Source: CAZKCK01 sp964552325
Lineage (GTDB): Bacteria > Bacteroidota > Bacteroidia > Bacteroidales > TTA-H9
Direction: 5' to 3'
NCBI GenBank assembly: GCA_964552325.1
Contig: CAZKHA010000004.1
Coordinates: 1-64,000, forward strand
Length of the DNA: 64,000 nt
Shown: positions 27,931 to 37,415 of the stretch, in pieces
How positions within the stretch are numbered: position 1 is the stretch's first letter
How the letters are laid out: each line of letters opens with the position of its first letter
The notes under the pieces: model-generated
The model's input: only the letters and a program-made list of their open reading frames with translations
What the model was told of the DNA's origin: nothing
Databases searched by the model: none
Position numbers and translations under genes: made by a program

Positions 27931-28386
27931 CTATCGCTCCACAATTCGGTTTTCGTCCTTATAATCCTTACGTAACGGATGGCCTTGATCGTCATCCATA
28001 AAGAAACGCCTCAAATCAGGGTGACCGGTAAACTTGATGCCCAAGAGGTCGAAGGCCTCACGCTCATGAAAATTAGCTGTTGGCCAAATACCCGCAACAC
28101 TTGGGATTTGGGCTTGAATACGGTCGTTGGTTTTAACTTTAACTACCATGGCATGACGGTACGTAGTCGATTCGAGATGATAAACAACCATCAGATGATC
28201 AGGCATGTCAACACCCGAAAGGCAAAACAAGTAATCGAAGGCAGTACTTGCATTTTGCTTTAGTTCTTGGGCAGCTTCGAGCCAGCTCTCGGCAGGAATT
28301 TGTGCTGTAACATACTGTGGGCCATCAGTTACAACAGCATTCTGAACCCTCGACACCAGAAATTCTTTCAATTCAGCATTGGTCAT
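27931..28386 (-). CDS. nuoC: NADH-quinone oxidoreductase subunit C
   Basis: 30-kDa-type peripheral subunit, 151 residues. The signature WPTANFHEREAFDLLGIKFTGHPDLRR is split here only by usual variation, ending HPLRKDYKDENRIVER. Lies 11 nt after nuoB and 3 nt before nuoD. Confidence 0.96.
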   Translation of the reverse strand: MTNAELKEFLVSRVQNAVVTDGPQYVTAQIPAESWLEAAQELKQNASTAFDYLFCLSGVDMPDHLMVVYHLESTTYRHAMVVKVKTNDRIQAQIPSVAGIWPTANFHEREAFDLLGIKFTGHPDLRRFFMDDDQGHPLRKDYKDENRIVER

Positions 28387-28397
28387 ACTTCATACAT

Positions 28398-28964
28398 TTA
28401 TTTAGGTGGGTTAGCATCTGGTTTTGGTTTCTTTGCACTAAAGTTGCGCTCAGCCTTAATTTTTTTCTGTAGTTGCATAATCCCGAATAGCAAGGCCTCT
28501 GGACGTGGAGGACAACCTGGGATATATACATCAACAGGTATTACATGGTCAGCACCTTTAACAATGGCGTAAGAGTTATAAAAAAACGGCCCGCCAGAAA
28601 TAGCGCATGCACCCATTGCTATAACCCATTTTGGATCCGCCATTTGATCGTGAAGCCTTTTTAACACGGGGGCCATCTTGTAATTAATGGATCCTGAGAT
28701 AATGATAAGGTCGGCTTGGCGTGGAGTGGCACGGGCAACTTCGGTTCCAAAACGTGCAAAATCATGACGTGAAGCACCAGCCGCCATCATTTCGATGGCA
28801 CAACAACGTGTTCCAAAGGTTAAAGGCCATAAGCTATTGGCGCGAGCCCAGTTAACAAGAGAATCTAACGAAGCGAGAACAATACTTCCACCTTCATGCG
28901 ATTCGAGGATGGGGTAATCGTCCATAACGATTCCACCATCTTTTTTCCTAGCTTTTACTCCCAT
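28398..28964 (-). CDS. nuoB: NADH-quinone oxidoreductase subunit B
   Basis: Holds cluster N2, the last iron-sulfur centre before quinone. 188 residues. Cluster ligands are Cys54-Cys55 in [11 protein letters not shown], the Cys of [11 protein letters not shown] and the Cys of [11 protein letters not shown]. The start codon lies inside the end of nuoA (10-nt overlap), so the two are translationally coupled. Confidence 0.97.
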   Translation of the reverse strand: MGVKARKKDGGIVMDDYPILESHEGGSIVLASLDSLVNWARANSLWPLTFGTRCCAIEMMAAGASRHDFARFGTEVARATPRQADLIIISGSINYKMAPVLKRLHDQMADPKWVIAMGACAISGGPFFYNSYAIVKGADHVIPVDVYIPGCPPRPEALLFGIMQLQKKIKAERNFSAKKPKPDANPPK

Positions 28965-29305
28965 TTTAAGGCATGTTTTTTCCAGGCATACAGCAAACCT
29001 AAGCCTAATACCGAGAAGAAAATTAAGATTTCAACAAAGGCTGCCATACCAACCTCACGCATAACCACGGCCCATGGAAACACAAAAACTGCTTCCACAT
29101 CAAAAATCAAGAACAGAATGGCAAACAGATAGTAACCAACAGTGTATTGTTGCCATGTTCCACCTATGGTCTCCATTCCGCACTCGTAAGGCTCAAACTT
29201 TACTGGGTTCGACGATTTGGGTGGCACTAGGCTCGAAAAGATGATTGCTCCGCCAACAAGCACAACGGCCACAATAAAAAACAGTATCAATGATTCACTT
29301 TCCAT
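28955..29305 (-). CDS. nuoA: NADH-quinone oxidoreductase subunit A
   Basis: Small membrane subunit, 116 residues, three hydrophobic segments, with the diagnostic [10 protein letters not shown] loop and [15 protein letters not shown]. First gene of the operon; a -7 box sits about 20 nt upstream. Confidence 0.97.
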   Translation of the reverse strand: MESESLILFFIVAVVLVGGAIIFSSLVPPKSSNPVKFEPYECGMETIGGTWQQYTVGYYLFAILFLIFDVEAVFVFPWAVVMREVGMAAFVEILIFFSVLGLGLLYAWKKHALKWE

Positions 29306-29324
29306 ACAGGAGATTTTGGGGTGG

Positions 29325-29332
29325 CAAATCTA
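29325..29332 (-). promoter_or_regulatory. -7 promoter box (TAGATTTG) for the nuo operon
   Basis: Exact TAnnTTTG match read leftward, with a predicted leader of about 16 nt to nuoA. The 309-nt divergent spacer 29306-29614 holds this box, the holB promoter, and nothing else I recognise. Confidence 0.55.
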
Positions 29333-29560
29333 TGAATAAATGAGATATATAGATTACAACATATTAATTTAAACTGATTCTAAAAAGCTAAGTACACAAA
29401 AAATGCAAATACATAACATAAAATCAATATATTACAATAAAACTGGCTGGGCTTGCGGTATGGAGGATACCCAAACGAAGCACCAGTTTCGGGTACTTGC
29501 TAGCCCATCTTTTCAACCAAGCCATTTTTAGGGCACCTCTCGCTAACTTCAAATCCCGAA

Positions 29561-29590
29561 TTTGGGCAAAGCAGATAATTTGTACTTTTG
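29561..29590 (+). promoter_or_regulatory. holB promoter (TTTG -33, TACTTTTG -7)
   Basis: TTTG at 29561-29564 and TACTTTTG at 29583-29590 are separated by 18 nt. Leader to the ATG at 29615 is about 20 nt. Confidence 0.65.
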
Positions 29591-29614
29591 AGGGCTAAAG
29601 AATACTCTTAATTC

Positions 29615-30766
29615 ATGCGATTTTCGAACATATACGGACATGATAATATAAAGGATCGCTTGCGAAATACCGTTAACGATCAAAGGGTTAGCCATGCCCA
29701 ACTTTTTTTAGGCCCCGAAGGCAGCGGAGGTCTTGCTCTTGCCTTAGCTTATGCCCAGTATATAAACTGTCTTCATCGCACTGAGGATGATTCATGCGGA
29801 ACATGCCCATCATGTGTAAAGTATCAAAAGCTTGCACACCCTGACCTACATTTCATCTTTCCGGTAGCTACCAATAAAGAAGTTGAGAAAAAACCCCGCA
29901 GCAACGATTTTATCGCACATTGGCGTGAACTGCTCATCGAAAACAAACTTATGATAAGCCTGGCGGATTGGGTTGAGAAAATAGGTGTTGAAAACAAACA
30001 GGTTATAATTAATGCCGACGATTGTAGCGAGATAAACCGAACCCTCAGCTATAAATCATACGAGTCAGAATATAAGGTTATGGTAATATGGATGGCTGAA
30101 AAGATTTTCTATTCTGCAGCACCAAAAATCTTGAAAATATTGGAAGAGCCGCCCGGAAAAACGCTTTTCCTTTTAATTGCTGAAAACCAAGACCTGATCC
30201 TTCCCACCATTTTATCACGAACACAACTTGTTAAGGTCAATAAGTACGAAGACAAGCACATACGCGAAATGCTGGTTGACTTTTATAAACTTGAAGGCGA
30301 AAATGCAGCACATATCTCACGTTTAGCTGAGGGCAACTTTGTTTTGGCTAAAAAACTTATTTACGAAGCCGAGGATGAAAACTACAATTTTGAAAAGTTC
30401 AGGGATTGGATGCGCCTGTGCTACAAACCCGGCATTGCCGAAATAATTGCATTGGTGGGCGAGTTTGCCAAACTTGGCCGTGAACGCCAAAAAAGCTTCC
30501 TTCACTATTGTTTGCGTATGACGCGCATTTGCTTCCAAACCAATTTGGGAAACCATTCATTGGTAAAACTTGAAGGCGATGCCGAAACCTTCAGCAAGAA
30601 TTTTTCTCGTTTCATTCACCAAAGCAATGTGGCTGGTTTTGCCGATGAATTCCAAAAGGCTATAGTTCATATTGAACGGAACGCGAATCCCTCAATCTTG
30701 TTTTTAGACTTGAGTTTTATGTGCATACAACTTTTAAAACAAGTAGCTGTACAGCCTCAACGCTAA
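29615..30766 (+). CDS. holB: DNA polymerase III subunit delta'
   Basis: Clamp-loader subunit, 383 residues, AAA+ fold. It starts FSNIYGHDNIKDRL, has a P-loop-like stretch FLGPEGSGGLALA (modified Walker A, as in non-hydrolysing delta'), a zinc-binding module CGTCPSCVKY, and the LKILEEPPGKTLFLL and ILPTILSRTQLV sensor regions. It precedes a RicT homologue, the same order as holB-yaaT in Bacillus subtilis. Confidence 0.93.
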   Translation: MRFSNIYGHDNIKDRLRNTVNDQRVSHAQLFLGPEGSGGLALALAYAQYINCLHRTEDDSCGTCPSCVKYQKLAHPDLHFIFPVATNKEVEKKPRSNDFIAHWRELLIENKLMISLADWVEKIGVENKQVIINADDCSEINRTLSYKSYESEYKVMVIWMAEKIFYSAAPKILKILEEPPGKTLFLLIAENQDLILPTILSRTQLVKVNKYEDKHIREMLVDFYKLEGENAAHISRLAEGNFVLAKKLIYEAEDENYNFEKFRDWMRLCYKPGIAEIIALVGEFAKLGRERQKSFLHYCLRMTRICFQTNLGNHSLVKLEGDAETFSKNFSRFIHQSNVAGFADEFQKAIVHIERNANPSILFLDLSFMCIQLLKQVAVQPQR

Positions 30767-30772
30767 AAACTG

Positions 30773-30780
30773 TAACTTTG
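30773..30780 (+). promoter_or_regulatory. -7 promoter box (TAACTTTG) for ricT
   Basis: Exact TAnnTTTG match 7 nt after holB ends, with a leader of about 62 nt to the ATG at 30846. No clear -33 element seen. Confidence 0.45.
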
Positions 30781-30845
30781 CAGTTCTGCTGCCAATATAC
30801 ACTTCTATATTAAAGTTCTTGACTGGCAGTTCATTAAATTACAGT

Positions 30846-31955
30846 ATGAGTAACCAAGACATTGACTATACAAGCCCTTCATTTTTACGTGGCTGCCACA
30901 CAGCTCCCGATCCCCAAAAACGCGGCACCGACTGTTTTTGCAATAGTTGTTCCAAATTTGCCGCAACACCATGGCTCGATGGACTGCCGTTGGCCGACAA
31001 CAAACCAACGTTTGATTGTGCCGAAGTACGCTTTAAAAGCAATCGTAAAGATTTTTTCAGGCTGCCCCCTGATGGCGAAATAACCACAGGCGATATTGTT
31101 GCCGTTGAAGCCAGCCCAGGACACGATATTGGTATCGTGAGCCTAATGGGCGAAACAGCACGACAGCAAATGAAGAACAAGAGCGTTGATTACAAACGCG
31201 AAGACCTCAAGAAAATTTACCGTAGGGCACGTTCGACCGATATCGAAAAGTGGCTTCAATCAATTAACAATGAAAACAAGGCGATTATGGAAACCCGCCG
31301 TATTTCGGGCAACCTTAATTTAGCCATGAAAGTTAACGATGTTGAATACCAAGGCGATGGAACAAAAGCCATCTTCTATTATACCGCCGATGACAGGGTG
31401 GATTTCAGGGAACTGATTAAATTGCTTGCCGATCAGTTTAAAATCAGGATAGAGATGAAACAGATTGGCATACGGCAAGAAGCCAGCCGTATTGGTGGCA
31501 TTGGGTCGTGTGGACGTGAGTTGTGCTGTGCTACCTGGATCAATAAATTCCAAACCGTTTCAACCGGGGCTGCCAGGGTACAACAACTTTCGCTTAACCC
31601 ACAAAAACTTGCCGGCCAATGTAGCAAGCTTAAATGCTGCCTCAATTATGAGTATGACTCCTATATGGATGCCATCAAAGATTTTCCACCCAGCGAAGTA
31701 AACCTAAAAACCAAGAAAGGCGATGCCATTTATCAGAAAACCGATGTATTTATGGGCATTATGTGGTATTCATATCAAAACGAACCCAATACATTTATCG
31801 CAATTCCAGTTGATAAAGTTAAGGAAATAATTGCCCTTAACAAGAAAAATAAGCTTCCCGAAAAACTGGAGGACTTTGCTAAAACCGATGAGAAGAAAGC
31901 CACTTTTGAACCTCTTACCAACCAAGACGACTTACGAAGGTTCGATAAGCGATAA
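30846..31955 (+). CDS. PSP1-domain protein, RicT/YaaT homologue
   Basis: 369 residues. The PSP1 core contains IGGIGSCGRELCCATW and GQCSKLKCCLNYE, whose Cys match the iron-sulfur ligands reported for RicT/YaaT. An N-terminal Cys-rich segment (Cys17, Cys30, Cys32, Cys35) precedes it. In Firmicutes RicT acts with partners in RNase Y-dependent RNA maturation and biofilm control; whether that holds here is unknown. The ATG at 30846 was chosen over a TTG at 30819. Downstream gldH and a penicillin-binding protein share the strand, an order common in Bacteroidota. Confidence 0.88.
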   Translation: MSNQDIDYTSPSFLRGCHTAPDPQKRGTDCFCNSCSKFAATPWLDGLPLADNKPTFDCAEVRFKSNRKDFFRLPPDGEITTGDIVAVEASPGHDIGIVSLMGETARQQMKNKSVDYKREDLKKIYRRARSTDIEKWLQSINNENKAIMETRRISGNLNLAMKVNDVEYQGDGTKAIFYYTADDRVDFRELIKLLADQFKIRIEMKQIGIRQEASRIGGIGSCGRELCCATWINKFQTVSTGAARVQQLSLNPQKLAGQCSKLKCCLNYEYDSYMDAIKDFPPSEVNLKTKKGDAIYQKTDVFMGIMWYSYQNEPNTFIAIPVDKVKEIIALNKKNKLPEKLEDFAKTDEKKATFEPLTNQDDLRRFDKR

Positions 31956-32102
31956 CCACCTAACAATATTTCATCCAAATTGGCATTATATAAGTTAAAC
32001 ATATTAGCACTCCTAGAAACGATTGCCTTAGAATGTACCCAAGCCATTGCCTACTATTCACCCGCGGATTATATATGAACGAAAGGAAAAACCTCTAAAC
32101 GA

Positions 32103-32618
32103 ATGATTTGCACAAACTCCGTGGCCAAATGCTGCTATCCCAAACGCGTAACGCTCATGGTGCTTATAGCCATTAGTGTAATTGCCACCTCATGCTCTAC
32201 GAATAGCCTTTTTGAAGAAAATGCCGCTGTTGATGTGAAAGAGTGGCACATGAACGATGTTAAAGCCTTTAAGGCAACATTTCATGACAGTTTGCAACCG
32301 CTTGACTTTTATGTAGAAATACGCAATTCGACTAGCTACCCCAATAACAAGCTTTTCCTGTTTTTTAATACTACCTTCCCCGATGGCCGCTCAGCCCGCG
32401 ATACGTTAGCATGTGTTTTGGCAAGCCCCGACGGAAGATGGCTCGGAAACGGCCTAGGCTCCGTTAAAGATAACCTTTTCCTTGTTAAACGGAAAGTCTT
32501 GTTGCCCCGCAAAGGAACTTACACCTTTTCCCTACAACATGCCATGCGCGATAGCATTGTTAAGGGGATTCATGATGTAGGTATAAAGATAAAATCATCT
32601 GAAATTTCACCTAATTAA
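32103..32618 (+). CDS. gldH: Gliding motility lipoprotein GldH
   Basis: Secreted lipoprotein, 171 residues. The signal peptide has basic residues, a hydrophobic run and the lipobox IATSC with Cys31 as the lipid-anchored residue. The mature part (VKEWHMNDVKAFKATF, DFYVEIRNSTSYPNNKLFLFF, then the FPDGR region) matches GldH. GldH supports gliding and the type IX secretion machinery in flavobacteria but also occurs in non-gliding Bacteroidota. Located between ricT and the PBP gene. Confidence 0.85.
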   Translation: MICTNSVAKCCYPKRVTLMVLIAISVIATSCSTNSLFEENAAVDVKEWHMNDVKAFKATFHDSLQPLDFYVEIRNSTSYPNNKLFLFFNTTFPDGRSARDTLACVLASPDGRWLGNGLGSVKDNLFLVKRKVLLPRKGTYTFSLQHAMRDSIVKGIHDVGIKIKSSEISPN

Positions 32619-32638
32619 CTGAATAAGAACATTAAACA

Positions 32639-34960
32639 ATGACTGCAAAGAGAAAGAAATCAGGCCTCAGCCAGTCTGGTTACCTTAAGCCGGTAGTTGA
32701 TTTTTTCAAAAACGATGGCTCTTATCCAAAAGATATTGATATTCAAGTTAAAAAGTTTTGGAAAACATATTATATATCGGTAGGTACATTTTCGCTATTT
32801 TTCCTTTTATTGATTATGGGTGTTTTTGGCGAAATGCCCAGTTTTGAGGAACTCGAAAACCCAAAAAGCAATCTAGCTACCGAGATAATTTCGTCGGACC
32901 ATAAAGTTTTGGGCACTTATTATGTGCAAAACCGCTCAAATATCCATTTTTCTGAGCTAAGCCCGTACCTTGTTCAAGCCTTAATAGCTACCGAGGATGA
33001 ACGATTTGAAGATCACGCGGGCATCGACTTTAGGGCTATGTTTAGGGTGGCGCTTGGCGTGGTAACCGGCAGGCATAGCGGTGGAGGAAGTACCATTACC
33101 CAACAACTTGCCAAAAACCTCTTTCCGAGAGGTGAACACTTGTCACTTCCTGGACTGGTAATAAGGAAGTTTAAGGAGTGGATTACGGCTGTTAAACTCG
33201 AACGCAATTATACCAAAGAAGAAATCATAGCCATGTATTACAACACGGTAGATTTTGGTAGCCAAGCATTTGGAATAAAGTCGGGAGCCAATACCTTTTT
33301 TAGCAAATCGCCAGCTGAGCTTACAGCCGAAGAGGCTGCCCTTTTTGTGGCCGTATTAAATGCACCCACACGCTACAGCCCTGTAAGAAACCCTGAGCGT
33401 GCCCTTGGTAGGCGCAACGTGGTTTTGAGCCAAATGGAAAATGTAGATTTTATCACCCAAGAACAACGCGACTCTTTGCAAGCTATCCCACTCGATATGT
33501 CGCATTACCGGCTCATGGACCATAAATCGGGCCTTGCAACCTATTTGCGCGAATTGCTGCGTACTGACCTCAAGGAATGGTGCGAGACCCATTACAAAAG
33601 CGATGGCTCACCCTATAATCTTTATAAAGATGGCCTGAAAATATATACTACCATTAATTCGCGCATGCAGGATTATGCTGAAAAAGCCGTAAAAAAACAT
33701 CTTGCTGGCGAGCTTCAGCCCGCTTTCTTCAGGCAATGGAAAGGACATAAAAAAGCTCCCTTTAGCAACGACCTTACCGATGAGGATATAGCCAAGATAT
33801 ATGAAGATGCCATGAAACGCTCGGACAGGTATATCAATATGCGGCAGTCGGGCATTAGCAAAGACTCGATACGCAGGGCCTTCAGAACCAAGGTTCCGAT
33901 GAAAGTTTTCTCTTGGAAAGGGGATATCGACACCGTGCTGACACCCATGGACTCGATACGGCATTCGTTCTTTTTCCTTCATTCAGGATTGTTAAGTATT
34001 GAGCCTTCAACAGGTTATGTACGTGCCTACGTGGGCGGCATCGACTATCGGTATTTTAAATACGACCACGTAAAAATGTCGAAACGCCAGATTGGCTCAA
34101 CCTTTAAACCCTTCCTGTACACCTTGGCCATGCAAGAAGGTGAGTTTTCGCCTTGTACCAAGGTGCCCAATATACCCGTTTCGTTCGAAATGGACGATGG
34201 AACAGTATGGTGCCCAAGCAATTCGGATGATGCACGTGAAGGCGAGATGGTGACCCTTAAATGGGCATTGGCCAATTCGGTTAACTACATCTCAGCTTAT
34301 TTAATGAAAAAATACAGCCCTGACGCAGTCATAAAAATAGCACGTAAAATGGGCGTAACCAGCGACATACCTGCCGTTCCTTCCATATGCCTGGGCACAC
34401 CCGATATCTCGCTGTACGAGATGGCTGGCGCGTTCAACACTTTTGCCAATAAAGGTGTGTTTATTCAACCTATTATTATTACACGCATCGAAGATAAGAG
34501 CGGAAATCTTATCGAGAGCTTCATTCCACATAAAAATGAAGCCATTAACGAAGAAACAGCCTCGTTGATGCTTGAGTTGATGAAAGGCGTGGTGCAAAGC
34601 GGAACCGGAGCACGCTTACGATACAAATTCAAATTTGATAACCCAATCGGTGGAAAAACCGGAACCACGCAAAACCAAAGCGATGGTTGGTTTATTGGGA
34701 TGGTACCTCAGCTTACAACGGGCGTTTGGGTAGGCGGCGATGTACGCAGCATCCATTTCAGGTCAATTGATATGGGCCAGGGCGCTAGCATGGCATTGCC
34801 CATTTGGGCATATTATATGCAACAAGTGTACGCCGACAAATCACTGGGTATCCTTAAAAACGATTTCGCTCCCTCTTCGCGGCCCTTAAGCGTTGATTTA
34901 AACTGCAATGGCAGTGATGAAGAAGCCAGCGAACAAACCTATAACCAAGAAGAATTCTAG
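32639..34960 (+). CDS. Class A penicillin-binding protein (PBP1A type)
   Basis: Bifunctional peptidoglycan glycosyltransferase and transpeptidase, 773 residues. A single membrane anchor lies near residues 43-65. The GT51 domain has the catalytic Glu in ATEDERFEDHAGID (about 119) and GGSTITQQLAKNLF. The transpeptidase domain has the active Ser in GSTFKPF (about 486), the SVN triad in LANSVNYISA and KTG in IGGKTGTTQNQSDGW (about 672). It starts 20 nt after gldH. The C-terminal tail is acidic. Confidence 0.96.
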   Translation: MTAKRKKSGLSQSGYLKPVVDFFKNDGSYPKDIDIQVKKFWKTYYISVGTFSLFFLLLIMGVFGEMPSFEELENPKSNLATEIISSDHKVLGTYYVQNRSNIHFSELSPYLVQALIATEDERFEDHAGIDFRAMFRVALGVVTGRHSGGGSTITQQLAKNLFPRGEHLSLPGLVIRKFKEWITAVKLERNYTKEEIIAMYYNTVDFGSQAFGIKSGANTFFSKSPAELTAEEAALFVAVLNAPTRYSPVRNPERALGRRNVVLSQMENVDFITQEQRDSLQAIPLDMSHYRLMDHKSGLATYLRELLRTDLKEWCETHYKSDGSPYNLYKDGLKIYTTINSRMQDYAEKAVKKHLAGELQPAFFRQWKGHKKAPFSNDLTDEDIAKIYEDAMKRSDRYINMRQSGISKDSIRRAFRTKVPMKVFSWKGDIDTVLTPMDSIRHSFFFLHSGLLSIEPSTGYVRAYVGGIDYRYFKYDHVKMSKRQIGSTFKPFLYTLAMQEGEFSPCTKVPNIPVSFEMDDGTVWCPSNSDDAREGEMVTLKWALANSVNYISAYLMKKYSPDAVIKIARKMGVTSDIPAVPSICLGTPDISLYEMAGAFNTFANKGVFIQPIIITRIEDKSGNLIESFIPHKNEAINEETASLMLELMKGVVQSGTGARLRYKFKFDNPIGGKTGTTQNQSDGWFIGMVPQLTTGVWVGGDVRSIHFRSIDMGQGASMALPIWAYYMQQVYADKSLGILKNDFAPSSRPLSVDLNCNGSDEEASEQTYNQEEF

Positions 34961-34982
34961 CTGAACCTAATGCCTACCCCCC

Positions 34983-36122
34983 ATGGAAAAGCAAAGCAAT
35001 GCATTGTACATTCCCCAATTCGATATAATCAGGTTCTTTGCAGCCTTTATGATTGTAATATACCATGCATACTCCGCTTGGAATGGTTGGTTTGGCATAC
35101 CAGGATTCCTATCTACAGGCGATTACAAAACATTTACGGTTTTTGGCGGCTATTTTGACCGGTTCATCAAAAACTTCCCCATAGGTGTTGATATTTTCTT
35201 TTTTATAAGCGGGTATTTGCTTACCTACCTCTTAATAATGGAAAAAGAAAAATATGGAAAAGTCAACATTCCAATGTTTTATTTGAGGCGCGGGCTGCGC
35301 ATCTGGCCGCTGTATTTCTTCTTGATTGCTTTGGCGCCTTTTTTGGTGGCCTGGTTAGGTGAACCAAAACCGGATTATTGGGCCAACCTATTATTTATCA
35401 ATAATTTCAATACTATACATACAGAAGCTTGGCATTTCCCGTTTGCGCACTTTTGGTCGATATGTATCGAGGAACACTTTTACCTTGTATGGCCCATCAT
35501 ACTTGCATTGGTGCCTCGCAAAAACCTAACATCCGCAATCTTTGCCATGATTGTATTGAGTTGGGCTTACAAACTGTACACCATTATCCCGGGCCAAGGA
35601 ACATGGTATCATGTTTACCTACACTCGCTTAGCCGAATGGATACCATCCTTTTGGGTGCATTATTAGCCGATTTTTACTTAAAGAAACCCTTTCAGTTTA
35701 AGCTTCCGAAGCTTATTATGGGCTTGCTAATCTTATTTTTAGTGTTCATTTTCGCCTTCGATAACCTAAGTAATTACGATATTGCGTTTGCCAGGGTGTT
35801 GCGTTTGCCGGTTTATATTGCCTTGCTTGGTATAATAATAGCCGATTTGCTATTCAATCCAAGGCACAATTTTACACATCGGTTCTGGAAACCCTTTATG
35901 TACCTAGGCAAAGCCTCGTACGGTATCTATATGTATGGTAATATTTTGGTAACCGTTATTATTAAAAAAGTAATGCTCGATAACCACATAAACAACATCT
36001 ACCTCTATTATTTTTTAATAGTGGCCCTCTCACTGCTCATTCCTGTATTAAGTTACGAGTTGCTCGAAAAACCATTCCTAAAGCTCAAGCAGCGCTTTGC
36101 TTTGGTAAAAACGCGGTATTAG
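34983..36122 (+). CDS. Acyltransferase 3-family membrane protein
   Basis: Polytopic inner-membrane O-acyltransferase, 379 residues, about ten hydrophobic segments. Signatures: FDIIRFFAAFMIVIYHAYSAW with the conserved His, the FYLRRGLRIWPLYFF region, HFWSICIEEHFYLVWP, and the end SYELLEKPFLKLKQRF. Such enzymes O-acetylate cell-surface polysaccharides or peptidoglycan. It starts 22 nt after the PBP gene, so a peptidoglycan or envelope-glycan acceptor is plausible. Confidence 0.9.
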   Translation: MEKQSNALYIPQFDIIRFFAAFMIVIYHAYSAWNGWFGIPGFLSTGDYKTFTVFGGYFDRFIKNFPIGVDIFFFISGYLLTYLLIMEKEKYGKVNIPMFYLRRGLRIWPLYFFLIALAPFLVAWLGEPKPDYWANLLFINNFNTIHTEAWHFPFAHFWSICIEEHFYLVWPIILALVPRKNLTSAIFAMIVLSWAYKLYTIIPGQGTWYHVYLHSLSRMDTILLGALLADFYLKKPFQFKLPKLIMGLLILFLVFIFAFDNLSNYDIAFARVLRLPVYIALLGIIIADLLFNPRHNFTHRFWKPFMYLGKASYGIYMYGNILVTVIIKKVMLDNHINNIYLYYFLIVALSLLIPVLSYELLEKPFLKLKQRFALVKTRY

Positions 36123-36144
36123 CGATTTTCGCCAGCTAATCGCT
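36121..36144 (+). terminator. Possible weak terminator after the acyltransferase
   Basis: Stem AGCGATT (36121-36127) / AATCGCT (36138-36144), 10-nt loop, followed by only a short T-rich stretch. It overlaps the stop codon. Confidence 0.4.
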
Positions 36145-36208
36145 TTAAATAAACTTCGTCAAATTGCAATCTCAAGCATCCATGGCTGGGTATGCACGAG
36201 GCTATGCA

Positions 36209-36772
36209 TTAGCTAATATCCTCTTTGCAAAACTTCTGAAGCTTTTGCCATTCGCTTTCAAGCATCGCAAAGCGTACATCGTCAACCCATTTCCCTTGAA
36301 TGAACAAACTTTCAACAAAATGCGCTTCCTGGCGAAACCCCAATCGGTTAAGCAGGCGCAGGGAACTTGTATTAGCCGGATCGATGGAAGCTATAATTCG
36401 GTGTTTCTTTAAGTCAGTGAATACAAAATCAATCACACGCCCTAATGCTTCCGTTGCATAAGCTTTTCGTTGAGAATCCTTTTTAAGGGTACAACCTAAT
36501 TCAACTTGCTTATTCTCAATATCGAAAAAGTGGATGCCTAAATCACCAATAATGGTTGAAGTTAGCTTCTCAATGATCACAAATTGAAACCAAGTTTCTG
36601 GCTGGTTGATTTCGCGGGCAATGTTCCCAATAAAAACTTCCACATCTTCAACAGTTTCCGGTATCCATCCTTGGTATTTATTGGTCTCTTTATCGCTTCG
36701 ATATCCAAACATTTCAAGCGCATCATCCTTGGCAATAGGACGCAAAATAAGGCGATTGGTTTCTAAAATCAT
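36209..36772 (-). CDS. GNAT-family N-acetyltransferase (RimJ/RimL-like)
   Basis: Cytoplasmic acetyltransferase, 187 residues. It begins MILETNRLILRPIAKDDA, typical of the RimJ/RimL group, and has the strand IIGDLGIHFFD, VELGCTLKKDSQRKAYATEAL covering the acetyl-CoA site, and NTSSLRLLNRLGFRQEAHF near the end. An upstream in-frame ATG at 36832 adds 20 residues that do not fit the family, so 36772 is preferred. Substrate unknown. Convergent with the acyltransferase gene. Confidence 0.87.
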   Translation of the reverse strand: MILETNRLILRPIAKDDALEMFGYRSDKETNKYQGWIPETVEDVEVFIGNIAREINQPETWFQFVIIEKLTSTIIGDLGIHFFDIENKQVELGCTLKKDSQRKAYATEALGRVIDFVFTDLKKHRIIASIDPANTSSLRLLNRLGFRQEAHFVESLFIQGKWVDDVRFAMLESEWQKLQKFCKEDIS

Positions 36773-36881
36773 TGGTTTGGGTTTTGGGTGAATTCCTATT
36801 CTTATTAATCCTAGGTTTTTGGTTACAAACACTTAAAGTTGTTAATAATCATTTAATTAAAAAATATCAAACCAAGCCAGG

Positions 36882-37349
36882 CTACAAGGTGGTATCCTTA
36901 AATGAAGTCTTAAGTAAGGCCGCTAGGGTGTTTCCTTTTGTTACCAGCTCAGCTTTGTTGCCTTGCATCAACTCGATGTTGCGGCTAGGCATAATAATAT
37001 AAAGTATGTAAGTATCAGTAGTTTCAATGCGACTAATTGAGAGGACGCTCATTGTTTGGGTTTCCTTTGTTTTGGTAAGTTGAATACTGCTTACATGTTC
37101 AATGCGCTCCCATTTCCCTTTCTTAATCAAAAATAAACCAACGTATTGCTTAATCTTTAGAGCTTGGGCATCGATGATGACAGCTGTTCTAAAAAAAATC
37201 AGAAAAAGGGAAATCGCTAAATACACAATGCCCATCCAATCCAACACTATAGTTCGCCATATTGCTAGGGCTAAAAGCATATAACCCAGCATGCGGAAAT
37301 TGATAGGTAGTCGGCTTGTACGAAATTCTAAACGGTTGAGTGTATTCAT
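36882..37349 (-). CDS. Small membrane protein with a PH-like cytoplasmic part
   Basis: About 155 residues, not recognised by name. Two hydrophobic segments (MLGYMLLALAIW; GIVYLAISLFLIFF) are followed by a beta-rich cytoplasmic region (AQALKIKQYVGLFLIKKGKWERIEHVSSIQL split by turns) that resembles the bacterial PH/YdbT-like membrane-associated fold. The ATG at 37349 is preferred over 37400 because a -7 box at 37398-37405 overlaps the longer start. A palindrome overlies its promoter. Confidence 0.7.
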   Translation of the reverse strand: MNTLNRLEFRTSRLPINFRMLGYMLLALAIWRTIVLDWMGIVYLAISLFLIFFRTAVIIDAQALKIKQYVGLFLIKKGKWERIEHVSSIQLTKTKETQTMSVLSISRIETTDTYILYIIMPSRNIELMQGNKAELVTKGNTLAALLKTSFKDTTL

Positions 37350-37397
37350 ATTTATGCCCGGACAATGCTTGTATGTAGATGATTTAAGACCAATGCT

Positions 37398-37405
37398 CAA
37401 ATGTA
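37398..37405 (-). promoter_or_regulatory. -7 promoter box (TACATTTG)
   Basis: Exact TAnnTTTG match read leftward, leader of about 45 nt to the ATG at 37349. Confidence 0.5.
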
Positions 37406-37415
37406 CAGTAAACGC

